A DNA stretch of 63,097 bases, taken from the NCBI RefSeq assembly GCF_022427145.1, contig NZ_JAKSXN010000031.1, positions 1 to 63,097 on the forward strand. Direction: 5' to 3'. The notes beneath the pieces are model-generated. The model saw only the letters and a list, made by a program, of their open reading frames with translations, was not told the DNA's origin and made no database searches. Of this stretch, positions 40,934 through 51,016 are shown piece after piece. A program made the position numbers and the translations under genes. Origin of the DNA: Paenibacillus timonensis. Its GTDB lineage: Bacteria; Bacillota; Bacilli; Paenibacillales; Paenibacillaceae. Positions within the stretch are counted from its first letter, which is position 1. The number at the start of each line of letters is the position of its first letter.

Positions 40934-42958
40934 ATGCCACTTTCAGACAACAATACGATCGACAATCTCTCGATCACCACCATTCGTACGCTGGCGATCG
41001 ACGCGATCGAGAAAGCGAAATCCGGCCATCCGGGCATGCCGATGGGCTCCGCCCCGATGGGTTATCAACTGTTCGCCAAAACGATGAACCATAATCCGGA
41101 CGAACCAACCTGGATCAACCGCGACCGCTTCGTCTTGTCCGCCGGCCACGGCTCCATGCTGCTGTACAGCTTGCTGCACCTGTCCGGTTACGACCTCCCG
41201 ATGGAAGAAATCAAACAATTCCGCCAATGGGGCAGCAAAACCCCGGGTCACCCGGAGTTCGGCCACACCGCCGGCGTCGATGCGACAACCGGTCCGCTTG
41301 GCCAAGGCTTGGCGATGGCCGTGGGGATGGCGCTTGCGGAAACTCAGCTGGCGGCGACTTATAATAAAGGCGATTTGAAAGTGATCGACCACTATACGTA
41401 CGGAATTTGCGGCGACGGCGACCTGATGGAAGGCGTAGCCAGCGAAGCGGCATCGCTTGCCGGACACCTGAAGCTCGGTAAATTGATTTTCCTGTATGAC
41501 TCCAACGACATCTCGCTGGACGGCAAGCTGAACCTCAGTTTCTCGGAGAACGTACGCCAACGTTTCGAGGCTTACGGCTGGCAAACGCTGCGCGTGGAAG
41601 ACGGCAACGATCTGGCGGCCATCGAAGCGGCGCTCGAAGAAGCGAAACGCGACACTGAACGTCCGACCCTGATCGAAGTGAAGACGATCATCGGCTACGG
41701 CAGCCCGAACAAGCAAGGCAAAGGCGGCCATGGCGGTACGCACGGCTCCCCGCTGGGCGCTGAGGAAGCGAAGCTGACCAAAGAGAACTACAAATGGGTA
41801 TATGAAGAAGATTTCTATGTTCCGCAGGAAGTGCGCGAGCATTTTGCCAAAGTCAAAGAACGCGGGATTGCTACCTATCAGGCTTGGCAAGAAACGTTCA
41901 AGCAATATAAAGCGCAATATCCGGAGCTGGCTGCGCAATTCGAGCAAGCCATTGCCGGCGATCTGCCGTCCGGTTGGGACGCGAAGCTGCCGAAATACAG
42001 CGTAACGGACAAAGCGGTATCCACGCGCGTAGCTTCCGGTAACGCTCTTAACGGACTCGCTCCAAACGTACCGCAGCTGCTGGGCGGCTCCGCCGACCTG
42101 GAGAGCTCGACGATGACGCATTTGAACGATCTGGCCATGTATACGCCGGAAACCCGCGACGGCCGCAACCTGTACTTCGGCGTACGCGAATTCGGCATGG
42201 CAGCTGCGATGAACGGCATCATGCTGCACGGCGGCCTGAAAGTGTTCGGCGGCACGTTCTTCGTGTTCACCGATTACCTGCGCCCGGCCGTACGTTTGTC
42301 CGCGCTGATGAAGCTGCCGGTCACTTACGTGCTGACGCATGACAGCATCGCGGTCGGCGAAGACGGCCCAACGCATGAGCCGATCGAACAGCTGGCTTCC
42401 CTGCGCATCATTCCAGGCTTGACGGTCCTTCGTCCGGCGGACGGCAACGAAACGTCGGCGGCATGGGCTTACGCGGTGGAAAACAAATCGAATCCGGTTG
42501 CGCTGGTGCTGACCCGTCAAAACCTGCCGATCCTGGAGAAAACGGCTGAAGCGGCGCGCGAAGGCGTAAAACGCGGCGGTTATGTCGTATCCGATGCGAA
42601 GGACGGCAAACCGGTTGCTCAGATCCTCGCCACGGGTTCCGAAGTCCAGCTCGCGGTTAAAGCGCAAGCCGCTTTGGCTGAAGAAGGCATCCAGGTTCGC
42701 GTCATCAGCTTGCCGAGCTGGGATCTGTTCGATAAGCAGGATCAAGCTTACAAGGACTCCGTCATCCTGCCGGACGTCAAAGCCCGCGTTGCCGTGGAAA
42801 TGGCGCATCCATTCGGATGGGAGCGTTTCGTTGGCGAGAAGGGTTCGATCATCGCCATCGACAAGTTCGGGGCTTCCGCGCCTGGCGACAAGGTCATCGA
42901 AGAGTACGGCTTTACGGTCGAGAACGTGGTGAACCACGTGAAAGCTCAATTGAAGTAA
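40934..42958 (+). CDS. tkt: Transketolase
   Basis: 674 residues, full length. The ThDP-binding motif [32 protein letters not shown] (about 155-186) and the glyoxylate-type transketolase motif [11 protein letters not shown] (about 475-485) are present, along with H in the N-terminal [10 protein letters not shown]. It moves two-carbon units in the non-oxidative pentose phosphate pathway. The start is the ATG after GGAGGAAACACGA; an in-frame ATG 42 nt upstream lacks a ribosome site. Strong codon bias suggests high expression and produces a very long antisense open frame. Confidence 0.97.
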   Translation: MPLSDNNTIDNLSITTIRTLAIDAIEKAKSGHPGMPMGSAPMGYQLFAKTMNHNPDEPTWINRDRFVLSAGHGSMLLYSLLHLSGYDLPMEEIKQFRQWGSKTPGHPEFGHTAGVDATTGPLGQGLAMAVGMALAETQLAATYNKGDLKVIDHYTYGICGDGDLMEGVASEAASLAGHLKLGKLIFLYDSNDISLDGKLNLSFSENVRQRFEAYGWQTLRVEDGNDLAAIEAALEEAKRDTERPTLIEVKTIIGYGSPNKQGKGGHGGTHGSPLGAEEAKLTKENYKWVYEEDFYVPQEVREHFAKVKERGIATYQAWQETFKQYKAQYPELAAQFEQAIAGDLPSGWDAKLPKYSVTDKAVSTRVASGNALNGLAPNVPQLLGGSADLESSTMTHLNDLAMYTPETRDGRNLYFGVREFGMAAAMNGIMLHGGLKVFGGTFFVFTDYLRPAVRLSALMKLPVTYVLTHDSIAVGEDGPTHEPIEQLASLRIIPGLTVLRPADGNETSAAWAYAVENKSNPVALVLTRQNLPILEKTAEAAREGVKRGGYVVSDAKDGKPVAQILATGSEVQLAVKAQAALAEEGIQVRVISLPSWDLFDKQDQAYKDSVILPDVKARVAVEMAHPFGWERFVGEKGSIIAIDKFGASAPGDKVIEEYGFTVENVVNHVKAQLK

Positions 42959-42991
42959 ATTAGAGCAGGAAGGAAGAAGGGAGAGGGGAAC

Positions 42992-43312
42992 GTGAAACAA
43001 CTGCAAAATGTGACCGTAGAGAAGCAAGCCAACATTTATTTCGACGGGAAAGTCACGAGCCGGACCGTTTGGCTTCCGGACGGAAGCAAACTGACGCTGG
43101 GGATCATGCTCCCCGGAGAATACGAATTCGGCACGGATTCGCTGGAAGTGATGGACATTTTGTCCGGAGACCTGAAGGTTCTGCTTCCGGGCGAAACGCT
43201 GTGGCGGGAAATCAGCGGGCGCGGGACGTTCACCGTTCCGGCCAAGTCTTCCTTCAAGCTGGAGGTGCGCAGCGTCACCGATTACTGCTGCTCTTATGGG
43301 GCAGGAGCTTAA
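42992..43312 (+). CDS. ppnP: Pyrimidine/purine nucleoside phosphorylase (PpnP)
   Basis: 106 residues, single cupin-like beta-barrel (DUF1255). Family pattern: ANIYFDGKVTSRTVWLPDG ... LGIMLPGEYEFGT ... FTVPAKSSFKLEV. PpnP splits many nucleosides with phosphate to base and ribose-1-phosphate, which fits next to transketolase. GTG start after GAGAGGGGAAC. A terminator follows. Confidence 0.92.
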   Translation: MKQLQNVTVEKQANIYFDGKVTSRTVWLPDGSKLTLGIMLPGEYEFGTDSLEVMDILSGDLKVLLPGETLWREISGRGTFTVPAKSSFKLEVRSVTDYCCSYGAGA

Positions 43313-43335
43313 GACGTAGCGTCTACACGGCATGC

Positions 43336-43383
43336 AAAAAGGCAGGTATCAGCGATTCAACCTTCGCTGTACCTGCCTTTATG
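43336..43383. terminator. Terminator after ppnP
   Basis: AAAAAGGCAGGTA pairs with TACCTGCCTTT. It is shared with the convergent dehydrogenase gene. Confidence 0.85.
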
Positions 43384-43410
43384 TTCATTTTCCAAAGCGT
43401 CAGCTTTCGC

Positions 43411-44310
43411 TTAGTCGCCGATTTGTTTGCCGATCCAGGCTTCATACACTTTAACGATGGAAGAGAGGTCCTCATCGCCGAAGCCTTGGGTTTGGCCCGC
43501 CTGGAACAGGCTTTTGGCCAAGCTCAGCATCGGCGCCGGAATGCTTGAGCCGTCGGTCAGCGCGGAGGCGAGCTTCAGATCCTTCAGCATCAGCGCCAGC
43601 GAGAACTGGTTCGTGAAGTCATGCTCGATGATTTTGCGTCCCTTGAGCTCCGCGGCTTTGCTGCCGGCGGAACCCAACTGCACGAGTTCCAGGAAGCGGT
43701 CCGCCGGCAGCCCCGATTTGGAGGCGATGGCAAAACCTTCGGCGAGCGCCAGGTTGTTGATGCCGACGATCGTGTTGTGGGCCAGCTTGGCGACGGCGCC
43801 GCTGCCGTTGTCGCCCATGTGCAGCACTTTTTTGCCCATAATGTCGAACAAGTCCATCACCTGAGTGAGCGCGTCCGTGGAGCCGCCGACCATAAATACG
43901 AGCGTGCCGTCGATCGCGGCCGGCGAGCTGCCGGTGACCGGAGCGTCAAGGAACGCGCCTCCAAGCTCAGCGATCTGCGATGCCAGCCGTTTGACGAGCG
44001 CCGGCGAGATGGTCGAGCAGTCGATGACGGTGGTTCCGGGACGGATTCCGGCTAACAGGCCTTCCGTACCTTCATATACTTCGACGATGGACTCGTCGTT
44101 GCTGACCATCGTGATTACGGCGTCCGCCCCGGCGGCGGCTTCCTTCGGCGAAGATGCTACCGCGGCTCCCTGCTCGGCAAGGGGGGCGGCTTTGGATGCA
44201 GTCCGGTTAAACACGGTTACGGGATAACCTGCTTTCAGCAGGTTCGATGCCATAGGCGCACCCATCGTCCCGAGGCCGATAAATCCGATTTTTTTCAAGT
44301 TCGTCACCAT
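43411..44310 (-). CDS. NAD(P)-dependent beta-hydroxyacid dehydrogenase (HIBADH/GarR family)
   Basis: 299 residues. An N-terminal Rossmann fold has GLGTMGAPMASNLLKAG (about 12-28). A substrate motif is at DAPVTGSSPAAIDGTL, and the catalytic lysine sits in GSGAVAKLAHN. The C-terminal all-helix domain (about 165-290) completes the family layout. The enzyme reduces or oxidises 3-hydroxyacids such as tartronate semialdehyde or 3-hydroxyisobutyrate; which one cannot be told. TTTTGGAAG precedes the ATG. Monocistronic. Confidence 0.9.
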   Translation of the reverse strand: MVTNLKKIGFIGLGTMGAPMASNLLKAGYPVTVFNRTASKAAPLAEQGAAVASSPKEAAAGADAVITMVSNDESIVEVYEGTEGLLAGIRPGTTVIDCSTISPALVKRLASQIAELGGAFLDAPVTGSSPAAIDGTLVFMVGGSTDALTQVMDLFDIMGKKVLHMGDNGSGAVAKLAHNTIVGINNLALAEGFAIASKSGLPADRFLELVQLGSAGSKAAELKGRKIIEHDFTNQFSLALMLKDLKLASALTDGSSIPAPMLSLAKSLFQAGQTQGFGDEDLSSIVKVYEAWIGKQIGD

Positions 44311-44525
44311 CTTCCAAAAGAATTGAACATCATTTAATTATTTTAGCACGGCGCGTGGAAACCTGTATATTGTGCCCTTGTCATTGCCGGGAATTTACAG
44401 TATCCTAGTTTTAAGTTGTTTGAGGCGGCGTTCAGACCGGCTTTTTTTACCAGACAGCAGCATTTGAACGTTTCCTCTTGGATAGGTGCAGTGTGATAAA
44501 TATTAGACGGAGGAGAGTTTCAGCA

Positions 44526-45881
44526 ATGTCCAAAAAAGTGACGTTTGACTACAGCAAAGCCCTGCAATTCGTCGGGCAGCATGAGGTCGATTATTTTGCG
44601 GAGCCCGTTCGCACGGCTCATGAGCAGCTACATAAAGGTACCGGGGCAGGTTCCGACTTCTTGGGTTGGATCAACCTGCCGACCGACTACGATAAAGAAG
44701 AGTTCGCCCGCATCCAGAAAGCGGCAGCCAAAATCCAAAGCGATTCCGACGTCCTGATCGTCATCGGCATCGGCGGGTCCTACCTGGGCGCGCGCGCCGC
44801 AATCGAATCGCTGTCCCATTCGTTCTACAACCTGCTGCCGAAGGACAAGCGTAAGACGCCGGAAATTTATTTCGCCGGCAACAACATCAGCTCGACTTAC
44901 GTGAATCACCTGCTTGACCTAATCGAAGGCAAGGATTTCTCCGTGAACGTGATCTCCAAATCGGGGACGACGACGGAACCGGCCATCGCATTCCGCATTT
45001 TCCGTGCGGCACTGGAGAAGAAATACGGCAAGGAAGAAGCCCGCAAACGCATTTACGCGACGACCGACAAAGCCAGAGGGGCGCTGAAGAAGCTGTCCAC
45101 CGAAGAGGGCTACGAAACGTTCGTCATTCCGGACGACGTGGGCGGACGTTACTCCGTGCTGACTGCGGTTGGCCTGTTGCCGATTGCGACCGCCGGTATT
45201 AATATTGAAGAAATGATGCAAGGCGCAGCCGACGCGGCGAAGGAATTCAGCAACCCGAACCTCGCCGAGAACGCCAGCTACCAATATGCGGCTGTCCGCA
45301 ACGCGTTGTACCGCAAAGGCAAAGTGACGGAAATCCTCGTCAACTACGAGCCTTCCCTGCATTACGTATCGGAATGGTGGAAACAGCTGTACGGCGAAAG
45401 CGAAGGCAAGGATTACAAAGGCATCTATCCGGCTTCGGTTGATTTCTCCACCGACCTGCACTCCATGGGGCAATTCATCCAAGAGGGCAACCGGAACATC
45501 TTCGAAACGGTGATCCAAGTGACCGAAGTGCCTAGCCACATCACGATCGAATCCGATCCGGCCGATTTGGACGGCTTGAACTTCCTGGCCGGCAAAACGC
45601 TCGACTTCGTCAACAAGAAAGCGTTCCAGGGTACGCTGCTGGCGCATACCGACGGCCAAGTGCCGAACCTGGTCGTGAACGTGCCGGACATGACGCCGTA
45701 CTCTTTTGGTTACCTGGTTTATTTCTTTGAAAAAGCCTGCGGCATCAGCGGTTACCTGCTGGGCGTCAACCCGTTTGACCAACCGGGCGTCGAAGCGTAC
45801 AAGAAGAACATGTTTGCGCTGCTAGGCAAACCGGGTTACGAGAAGGAAAAGGCCGAGCTGGAAGCTCGTCTTTCCGAATAA
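44526..45881 (+). CDS. pgi: Glucose-6-phosphate isomerase
   Basis: 451 residues, the length of the Bacillus enzyme. PGI signatures: [30 protein letters not shown], and the C-terminal catalytic lysine region [16 protein letters not shown]. It converts glucose-6-phosphate to fructose-6-phosphate in glycolysis. The start is the ATG after GGAGGAGAGTTTCAGCA; a longer frame has no ribosome site of its own. Strong codon bias fits high expression. Confidence 0.97.
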   Translation: MSKKVTFDYSKALQFVGQHEVDYFAEPVRTAHEQLHKGTGAGSDFLGWINLPTDYDKEEFARIQKAAAKIQSDSDVLIVIGIGGSYLGARAAIESLSHSFYNLLPKDKRKTPEIYFAGNNISSTYVNHLLDLIEGKDFSVNVISKSGTTTEPAIAFRIFRAALEKKYGKEEARKRIYATTDKARGALKKLSTEEGYETFVIPDDVGGRYSVLTAVGLLPIATAGINIEEMMQGAADAAKEFSNPNLAENASYQYAAVRNALYRKGKVTEILVNYEPSLHYVSEWWKQLYGESEGKDYKGIYPASVDFSTDLHSMGQFIQEGNRNIFETVIQVTEVPSHITIESDPADLDGLNFLAGKTLDFVNKKAFQGTLLAHTDGQVPNLVVNVPDMTPYSFGYLVYFFEKACGISGYLLGVNPFDQPGVEAYKKNMFALLGKPGYEKEKAELEARLSE

Positions 45882-45980
45882 GGCCAGGCAAATTCGTTCA
45901 AGTTAGTTAGCGCCAGGAAGCAGTTCGCCGGAAGGTACCGGAGGAGCTGCTTCTTGGCACATTCATAAGGATGGTCTCAT

Positions 45981-46613
45981 ATGCTGGAAAAGTACAAGAC
46001 GGTCAGGCAAGCCGGAGAACAAGAAATCGTCATCAAGAAATCAAGGTTTATCGGACATGTGAAACCGGTGGAAACCGAAGCCGAGGCGCTTCAGTTTATC
46101 GAGGAAATCAAAAAGAAGCATTGGAACGCCACGCATAACTGTTCCGCGTACATGATTGGGGAACGGGACGAAATCCAAAAGCAATCGGACGACGGGGAGC
46201 CGAGCGGAACGGCCGGCAAGCCGATTTTGGAGGTGATGAAAAATCAGGGCCTCAAAAACGTCGCCATCGTCGTAACCCGGTATTTCGGAGGCATCATGCT
46301 TGGGGCGGGCGGCTTGATCCGTGCTTATACTGACGGAGCCGTCGCGGCGATCGAAGCGGGCGAAGCGATTACTCGCGTGCTTCACCAGGAAGTGTTCGTG
46401 GAGCTGGATTACACCTGGCTGGGCAAGGTGGAGAATGAATTGCGTAACCGCGGCATCCGTACGGGAGATACGGGGTTTGCGGATAAGGTGACATTATGCT
46501 GTCTGCCGCTTCATCCGGAGGCGCAAGCCTTCATGGATTGGATGACCGATTTGACGGGAGGGCAGGCCGTGATGACGGAAGGTGAAAAGGTTTATTTTAT
46601 TGAAGGGGAATAA
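45981..46613 (+). CDS. YigZ/IMPACT-family protein
   Basis: 210 residues. The N-terminal IMPACT-type domain (about 15-125) shows KKSRFIGHVKPV ... HNCSAYMIG ... QSDDGEPSGTAGKPILEVM ... TRYFGGIMLGAGGLIRAY. A ferredoxin-like C-terminal DUF1949 domain follows. The family is linked to translation or ribosome control, but the bacterial role is unclear. The ATG follows AAGGATGGTCTCAT. It shares one base of stop and start (TAATG) with the TetR gene. Confidence 0.92.
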   Translation: MLEKYKTVRQAGEQEIVIKKSRFIGHVKPVETEAEALQFIEEIKKKHWNATHNCSAYMIGERDEIQKQSDDGEPSGTAGKPILEVMKNQGLKNVAIVVTRYFGGIMLGAGGLIRAYTDGAVAAIEAGEAITRVLHQEVFVELDYTWLGKVENELRNRGIRTGDTGFADKVTLCCLPLHPEAQAFMDWMTDLTGGQAVMTEGEKVYFIEGE

Positions 46614-47215
46614 TGCCTATGGCAAGAAGAGCAGTTGATCAGGAGTTGTCGAGAGAAAGAATTATGGAAGCGGCCCGGCACTTGTTCATCACCAAAGGGT
46701 ACCGCGGGATTTCCATGAGGAGCATCGGTCAGCATTTGGGATACAGTCACGGCTCGCTTTATTATCACTTCAAGGAAAAGGCCGAGTTGTTTTACGCCAT
46801 CGTGGTAAAAGACTTCGAGTCGCTGACCCATCTATGCGAGCAGGTGACCAAACGGCCGCCTACCGACGGGCTGACCAAAGCGGAGCAGCTCATGCTGGAA
46901 TTCATCAAATTCGGCTTGGAACATCCGCACCAATACGAAATCATGTTTATGCTCAGGGACGAGGAAATATTGGCGTACTGTCGCAGCGAACAGGCCAAAT
47001 GCTTCAATATGTTCGAGTCCATCATCCGCAGTTTTTTGCAGGAGGAGAGGCATCCGCTGGAGAACAATCCGTCTCTTCCGCTCAGTATGTTTTTGGGTAT
47101 GCATGGATTTATCTCTTACTACATCCAGGATCGGCTGACCTTTGAAGAGATTAAGCCGGCCGCTGTCGCGCACGTCAAAATGTTAAGCCACAGCATTTAC
47201 CGCATAACGTCATAA
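46613..47215 (+). CDS. TetR-family transcription regulator
   Basis: 200 residues. The N-terminal TetR helix-turn-helix (about 15-62, IMEAARHLFITKGYRGISMRSI ... GYSHGSLYYHFKEKAELF) is followed by a helical ligand-binding half of unknown specificity. It is translationally coupled to the YigZ-type gene; a second ATG six bases later is another start option. No exporter or enzyme typical of TetR targets is adjacent, except the CysA-type ATPase 340 nt downstream. Confidence 0.9.
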   Translation: MPMARRAVDQELSRERIMEAARHLFITKGYRGISMRSIGQHLGYSHGSLYYHFKEKAELFYAIVVKDFESLTHLCEQVTKRPPTDGLTKAEQLMLEFIKFGLEHPHQYEIMFMLRDEEILAYCRSEQAKCFNMFESIIRSFLQEERHPLENNPSLPLSMFLGMHGFISYYIQDRLTFEEIKPAAVAHVKMLSHSIYRITS

Positions 47216-47289
47216 GGCGTTTTTGTTTTCACTTCTCGCTTTATCCAATTACACCAGCATAGCATCAATACTTTATAACACTAATTGAC

Positions 47290-47338
47290 AAAACCGGCCA
47301 ACCCGAGGTGGAGGATACTGGGGAAGGCTGGTTTTTTG
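47290..47338 (+). terminator. Terminator after the TetR gene
   Basis: AAAACCGGCC pairs with GGCTGGTTTT (one G-T pair), followed by TT. The rest of the 340-nt gap before the ATPase gene holds its promoter and leader. Confidence 0.65.
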
Positions 47339-47395
47339 TTCGTCTGCATGGCGAAAAAAGCCGCTCAAACCGCTTGGCTACAACTTTTTTTCAGA

Positions 47396-47424
47396 TTGAC
47401 GGAAGGCTTGCGGTTTGGTAATCT
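47396..47424 (+). promoter_or_regulatory. Promoter of the CysA-type ATPase gene
   Basis: TTGACG, a 17-nt spacer and TAATCT. A transcript from about 47431 would have a 124-nt leader. I checked the leader for SAM-riboswitch (S-box) sequence and did not see it. Confidence 0.6.
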
Positions 47425-47554
47425 ATTCTTATAGATAAATCCAAGTAAATTCATCAGAATTCCACGAATGATAGAGGTTAGATCTGGCAGCATGCGGAGG
47501 AACGGCAGCGACTTGACTTGGGCTTTCGAAACCGGAAAGGATGTGTGGTTTGGC

Positions 47555-48619
47555 ATGCATGTAGAAGTGCGGAATTTGGATAAGCATTTTGGCAGCTTCC
47601 ATGCCGTCCAAAATGTCAGCTTTGGCATCGAAAAGGGGCAATTAATCGGCTTGCTTGGGCCGAGCGGCGGCGGCAAAACGTCGATACTGCGCATGCTCGC
47701 AGGACTGGAGCAACCGGATAGCGGGGAAATTCTGTTCCATGGGCAGCGCGTTAACGAGCTGGCACCGCAGGATCGCGGGATCGGCTTCGTATTCCAGAGC
47801 TACGCCCTCTTTAAGCATATGACCGTATTCGATAATATTGCCTTCGGCTTGCAGGTGAAGAAGGTGTCCAAGGCGGATACCCGGGAGCGGGTCATGGAGC
47901 TGGTCGAGCTGACCGGACTGCGGGGATTCGAGAACCGCTATCCGCATCAGCTGTCGGGGGGGCAGCGCCAACGGGTCGCATTTGCCCGCGCTTTGGCGCC
48001 GCAGCCGCAGCTGCTGCTGCTGGATGAGCCGTTTGCCGCAATCGACGCCAAGATCCGCCAGGAGCTGCGTTCGTGGCTGCGCGAGTTAATCGAGCGGGTG
48101 GGCATCACTTCGATTTTCGTCACCCATGACCAGGATGAAGCGATTGAGGTGGCCGACGAAATCATGATTATCAACCAAGGGCGGCTGGAGCAAAAAGGGA
48201 CGCCTTGGGATATTTACAAGGAGCCGGAGACTCCGTTCGTGGCCTCGTTCATCGGGCAATCGACGCTGGTGGAGCGCGCCTCCGACCTGAAGGGCTTCGA
48301 GGAGGAAAGCGGAGGACCGGACACGAAAGCCTTGATCCGTCCGGAGTATGTCGAAGTGGGTACTGAACACGAATTTTCGCTGTTGTCCGCGACCGCTCCC
48401 GCCGTCGTGAAGCATCTGCACTTCCGCGGCAGCGAATGGCTGGTGGAGGTGGAGGTCGGCGGGCACACCCTAACGACGTTCCGCTCTCTGGAGAAGGAAA
48501 CGTTGAAGGCAGGCCAGGAGGTTCGCGTCCTGGTGCACCGCGCCTATCTCTTCGATAATGAGCGGAGCTGGATTCTCGAAAATCCGCTGAAGCGCGATCC
48601 GCTGAGCGTGATGATTTAA
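47555..48619 (+). CDS. cysA: CysA-type sulfate/thiosulfate ABC transporter ATPase
   Basis: 354 residues. Walker A GPSGGGKT, signature LSGGQRQRVAFARAL, Walker B LLLLDEPFAAIDA and H-loop FVTHDQDEA are intact, followed by a C-terminal TOBE-like regulatory domain (about 240-350). The Q-loop region and PHQLSGGQ match CysA best, but molybdate or spermidine ATPases are close relatives. The start is the ATG after GAAAGGATGTG; upstream in-frame starts are less well placed. No permease or binding protein gene is adjacent. Confidence 0.83.
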   Translation: MHVEVRNLDKHFGSFHAVQNVSFGIEKGQLIGLLGPSGGGKTSILRMLAGLEQPDSGEILFHGQRVNELAPQDRGIGFVFQSYALFKHMTVFDNIAFGLQVKKVSKADTRERVMELVELTGLRGFENRYPHQLSGGQRQRVAFARALAPQPQLLLLDEPFAAIDAKIRQELRSWLRELIERVGITSIFVTHDQDEAIEVADEIMIINQGRLEQKGTPWDIYKEPETPFVASFIGQSTLVERASDLKGFEEESGGPDTKALIRPEYVEVGTEHEFSLLSATAPAVVKHLHFRGSEWLVEVEVGGHTLTTFRSLEKETLKAGQEVRVLVHRAYLFDNERSWILENPLKRDPLSVMI

Positions 48620-48634
48620 TAGGAGTGGAGGATG

Positions 48635-48840
48635 GAAATAAGGGTACAAAATACCCTTATTTCACTTTATGGGGGCCTAGTCCCAAACGATAACGGTAAA
48701 AAATGGCCTTATTTTGCGAGAGTGAGGCTGGAATCCCCTATTTGCGGGGCATTTGGCGAAAATAAGGCCCTAAAATGGCCTTATTTCTCCCTAAAGAGGA
48801 GTAAAGCTAGAAATAAGGCCCTCAAGTACCGCTATTATGG
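48635..48840. repeat. AAATAAGG/CCTTATTT dyad array (family C)
   Basis: A perfect 12-bp stem GAAATAAGGGTA / TACCCTTATTTC (48635-48663) is followed by CCTTATTT at 48707 (52 nt after the one at 48655), the pair AAAATAAGGCC / GGCCTTATTTC (48759-48787) and AAATAAGGCC at 48811 (51 nt after 48760). It lies between convergent genes. It shares the AATAAGG/CCTTATT wording with family B. Confidence 0.65.
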
Positions 48841-48853
48841 GCGGGAAGAAAAC

Positions 48854-48887
48854 GAAGCCGCTGAAAAACCATTCAGCGGCTTCTTTG
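48854..48887. terminator. Bidirectional terminator between cysA and the ABC permease
   Basis: GAAGCCGCTGAA pairs with TTCAGCGGCTTC, followed by TTTG. It serves the minus-strand exporter operon or the plus-strand ATPase gene. Confidence 0.75.
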
Positions 48888-48902
48888 CGTTCTCGTATTC
48901 GT

Positions 48903-50003
48903 TTACGCTCTCGACCGTACTTCCTGGCGCATGAACAGGATGTAGGACAGGCCGAAGCAGATCATCGTGGCGGCGAGCAGGCCGGTCAACTGCGGCCAGA
49001 TCAGCAGCAGGCTTTGGCCCAGCGACAAGGGGCTTGCGATCGCCCCGACGAGCTGGTCCATCGTGAGCGGCCCCAAAGCGCGGACGCCGGGCGAGAGCAT
49101 CGTCGAGATCGTCTCCGAGAACAGCTCCGTCGGGGATATGCGGTTCAGCGTCAGCACGAGGTTCATCTGGCGAAGCTGCGCATCCGGCGCCGCCATCTGC
49201 GAGACAGCTGTGGCGCTGTCGATCATGTTGATGATCATGCCGTAGAAGATCGTAAAGAACAGCCAGATGGCGATGGACGACAGCGCCGACGTCGCCGCCT
49301 GCCGGAAGCGGATCGAGAACAGGATCGACAGACAGAGCCAGAAGCCGATGTAGACCACCGCGATCAGCAGAAAGATCAGGATGCGGGCGAACTCCTCCGG
49401 CGTTGGCGGATAGCCGATCGTAAACAAGCCAAGCCCCATGACGAGCAGGCCCAGCGAAAAGACGACTACGGCGATCATTGCCAAAGCGGACACGAACTTG
49501 GCCTTAATGAAATCGTCGCGATAAATCGGCTGCGACAGCAGGCGGCCGAGGGTCCCTTTGTTCCGCTCGGAGTTGACGGCGTCGAACCCCAGCGTGATCC
49601 CGATCAGCGGCCCCAACCAGGAGAGGAACGTGGAAAAGGAAGGAACCGCCAGCGCGGAGCTGGTTAAGGTGTACATTTTCAGGAACAGGAATGTATCGCC
49701 CGCCCCGCCGTCCGCTGCACTGCCACCTGCCCGAATCGCCGAAACGGCCGAATAAATCGAGCCGATACAGGCCAACACGATGATGCCCATCAGAATCCCA
49801 AAGCGCCAGCTGCTCAAATGGTCGCCGATTTCCTTCTGCACCATTACCCAAAAAGAGGAGGACGAGCGTTCCCGGGGGCGATTCGCATCGCCGGCATTCT
49901 GCCGCAGCTCTGCCCACAGCTTGCCAGCTCGCTCCCGCCATTCGTTCAGGCGCAGCAGCTCCATGAGAGAACGGGCGTTAGCTGCTTTGTTTGGCTGCAT
50001 CAT
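48903..50003 (-). CDS. ABC-2-type transporter permease
   Basis: 366 residues with about six hydrophobic segments (first near 70-90, then 140-160, 180-215, 230-255 and 330-360). The pattern FDAVNSERNKGTLGRLLSQPIYRDDFIKAKF is the hallmark of ABC-2 permeases of the NatB/YhaP-like group. It overlaps the ATPase gene by 4 nt and is last in a three-gene operon with a secreted NEW3 protein. Probably exports a cell-wall or lipid-related compound; substrate unknown. Confidence 0.9.
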   Translation of the reverse strand: MMQPNKAANARSLMELLRLNEWRERAGKLWAELRQNAGDANRPRERSSSSFWVMVQKEIGDHLSSWRFGILMGIIVLACIGSIYSAVSAIRAGGSAADGGAGDTFLFLKMYTLTSSALAVPSFSTFLSWLGPLIGITLGFDAVNSERNKGTLGRLLSQPIYRDDFIKAKFVSALAMIAVVVFSLGLLVMGLGLFTIGYPPTPEEFARILIFLLIAVVYIGFWLCLSILFSIRFRQAATSALSSIAIWLFFTIFYGMIINMIDSATAVSQMAAPDAQLRQMNLVLTLNRISPTELFSETISTMLSPGVRALGPLTMDQLVGAIASPLSLGQSLLLIWPQLTGLLAATMICFGLSYILFMRQEVRSRA

Positions 50004-51013
50004 TGCTCACCTCTTCTTTCGAAATAACGATGATAAATGTCGTCCAGTCCGTATTCCTTCCGGCGGATGTAAACGAGCTCCGCGTTCCCGTGAAACACGG
50101 CTTCGGCGATTTGGGCGGTCAGGTCGCGTTCGCATACTACAGTTGCGGTCACGCCACGCTCATGCTCATCGTCCCCTTGAACCGGGTAACGAATGTCGCG
50201 GACGCCTTCCAAGCCGGAGATGTGCCGGGCCAACTCCTCCGTCCAACCTTTGGCGCCGACCTCGACGTAGACGTTGCCGTCCGCGTCCAGCTGTTTGGAA
50301 AGGGAGCGGATGTCGCCGGAGGCGATCAACCGACCTTGGACGAACAAGCCGACGCGGTCGCAAATTTGTTGCACTTGATGCAGGTGGTGCGAGGATAACA
50401 GCACCGTCAGCTTCTCATCCCGACTCAGCGAGGAAATGAGGGCGAGCAGCTCCCGCACCCCTTCGGGGTCGATCCCGAGCGTGGGCTCGTCGAGGATGAT
50501 GACCTCGGGGTTTTTAATGAGCACGTCGGCCAGCCCCAGGCGCTGCCGCATCCCGCGGGAGAACGCCCCGACCTTTTTGCCGGCGTTGTCCGCAAGTCCG
50601 GTTTTCTCCAGAAGGGCTTTGGCGCGCTGCAGGGCCTCTTGTTCCGATACGCCGTTGAGCCGTGCCGTGTACACGAGGTTATCCAGCGCCGTCCGGTCCT
50701 CATAGAACCCGACGTCATCAGGCAGGTAACCAACCTTTCGCTTCACCTTAAGCGCCTCGCGCGTCGGATCGAATCCGCAAATTCGCGCATGCCCCGAGGT
50801 CGGTTCGGTCAGCCCCAGCATCATCAGGATCGTTGTCGTTTTTCCCGCGCCGTTGGGGCCAAGCAAACCGAAAATCTCCCCGCGGGCGATGCTCAAGTTC
50901 AGATGGTCGACGGCTGTGGCTTCGCCGTATTTCTTCGTCAGCTGTACCAGCTCGACGACCGGACGTTCGCCGGTCGCCGATGGGGTGGGTGTCATTCCGG
51001 TCGCTGTAACCAT
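50000..51013 (-). CDS. ABC-2-type transporter ATPase
   Basis: 337 residues. Walker A GPNGAGKTT, Q-loop region GYLPDDVGFYED, signature FSRGMRQRLGLADVL, Walker B VIILDEP and H-loop LSSHHLHQV are intact, followed by a C-terminal accessory domain (about 225-325). It pairs with the permease gene that overlaps its stop. It starts 3 nt after the NEW3 gene ends, with GGGAGAAGATAATCC upstream. Confidence 0.94.
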   Translation of the reverse strand: MVTATGMTPTPSATGERPVVELVQLTKKYGEATAVDHLNLSIARGEIFGLLGPNGAGKTTTILMMLGLTEPTSGHARICGFDPTREALKVKRKVGYLPDDVGFYEDRTALDNLVYTARLNGVSEQEALQRAKALLEKTGLADNAGKKVGAFSRGMRQRLGLADVLIKNPEVIILDEPTLGIDPEGVRELLALISSLSRDEKLTVLLSSHHLHQVQQICDRVGLFVQGRLIASGDIRSLSKQLDADGNVYVEVGAKGWTEELARHISGLEGVRDIRYPVQGDDEHERGVTATVVCERDLTAQIAEAVFHGNAELVYIRRKEYGLDDIYHRYFERRGEQ

Positions 51014-51016
51014 GGA

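Noticed and set aside
40943..43333. 796-codon open frame on the minus strand opposite transketolase and ppnP
   Set aside because: It comes from strong codon bias of tkt on the other strand. It has no ribosome site and no recognisable protein motif, while the plus strand encodes clear families.
45909..45960. Terminator after pgi
   Set aside because: AAGCAG/CTGCTT can pair, but the stem is interrupted and no T-tract follows, so I do not list it.
47431..47554. SAM riboswitch (S-box) before cysA
   Set aside because: The conserved S-box sequence elements are not present.
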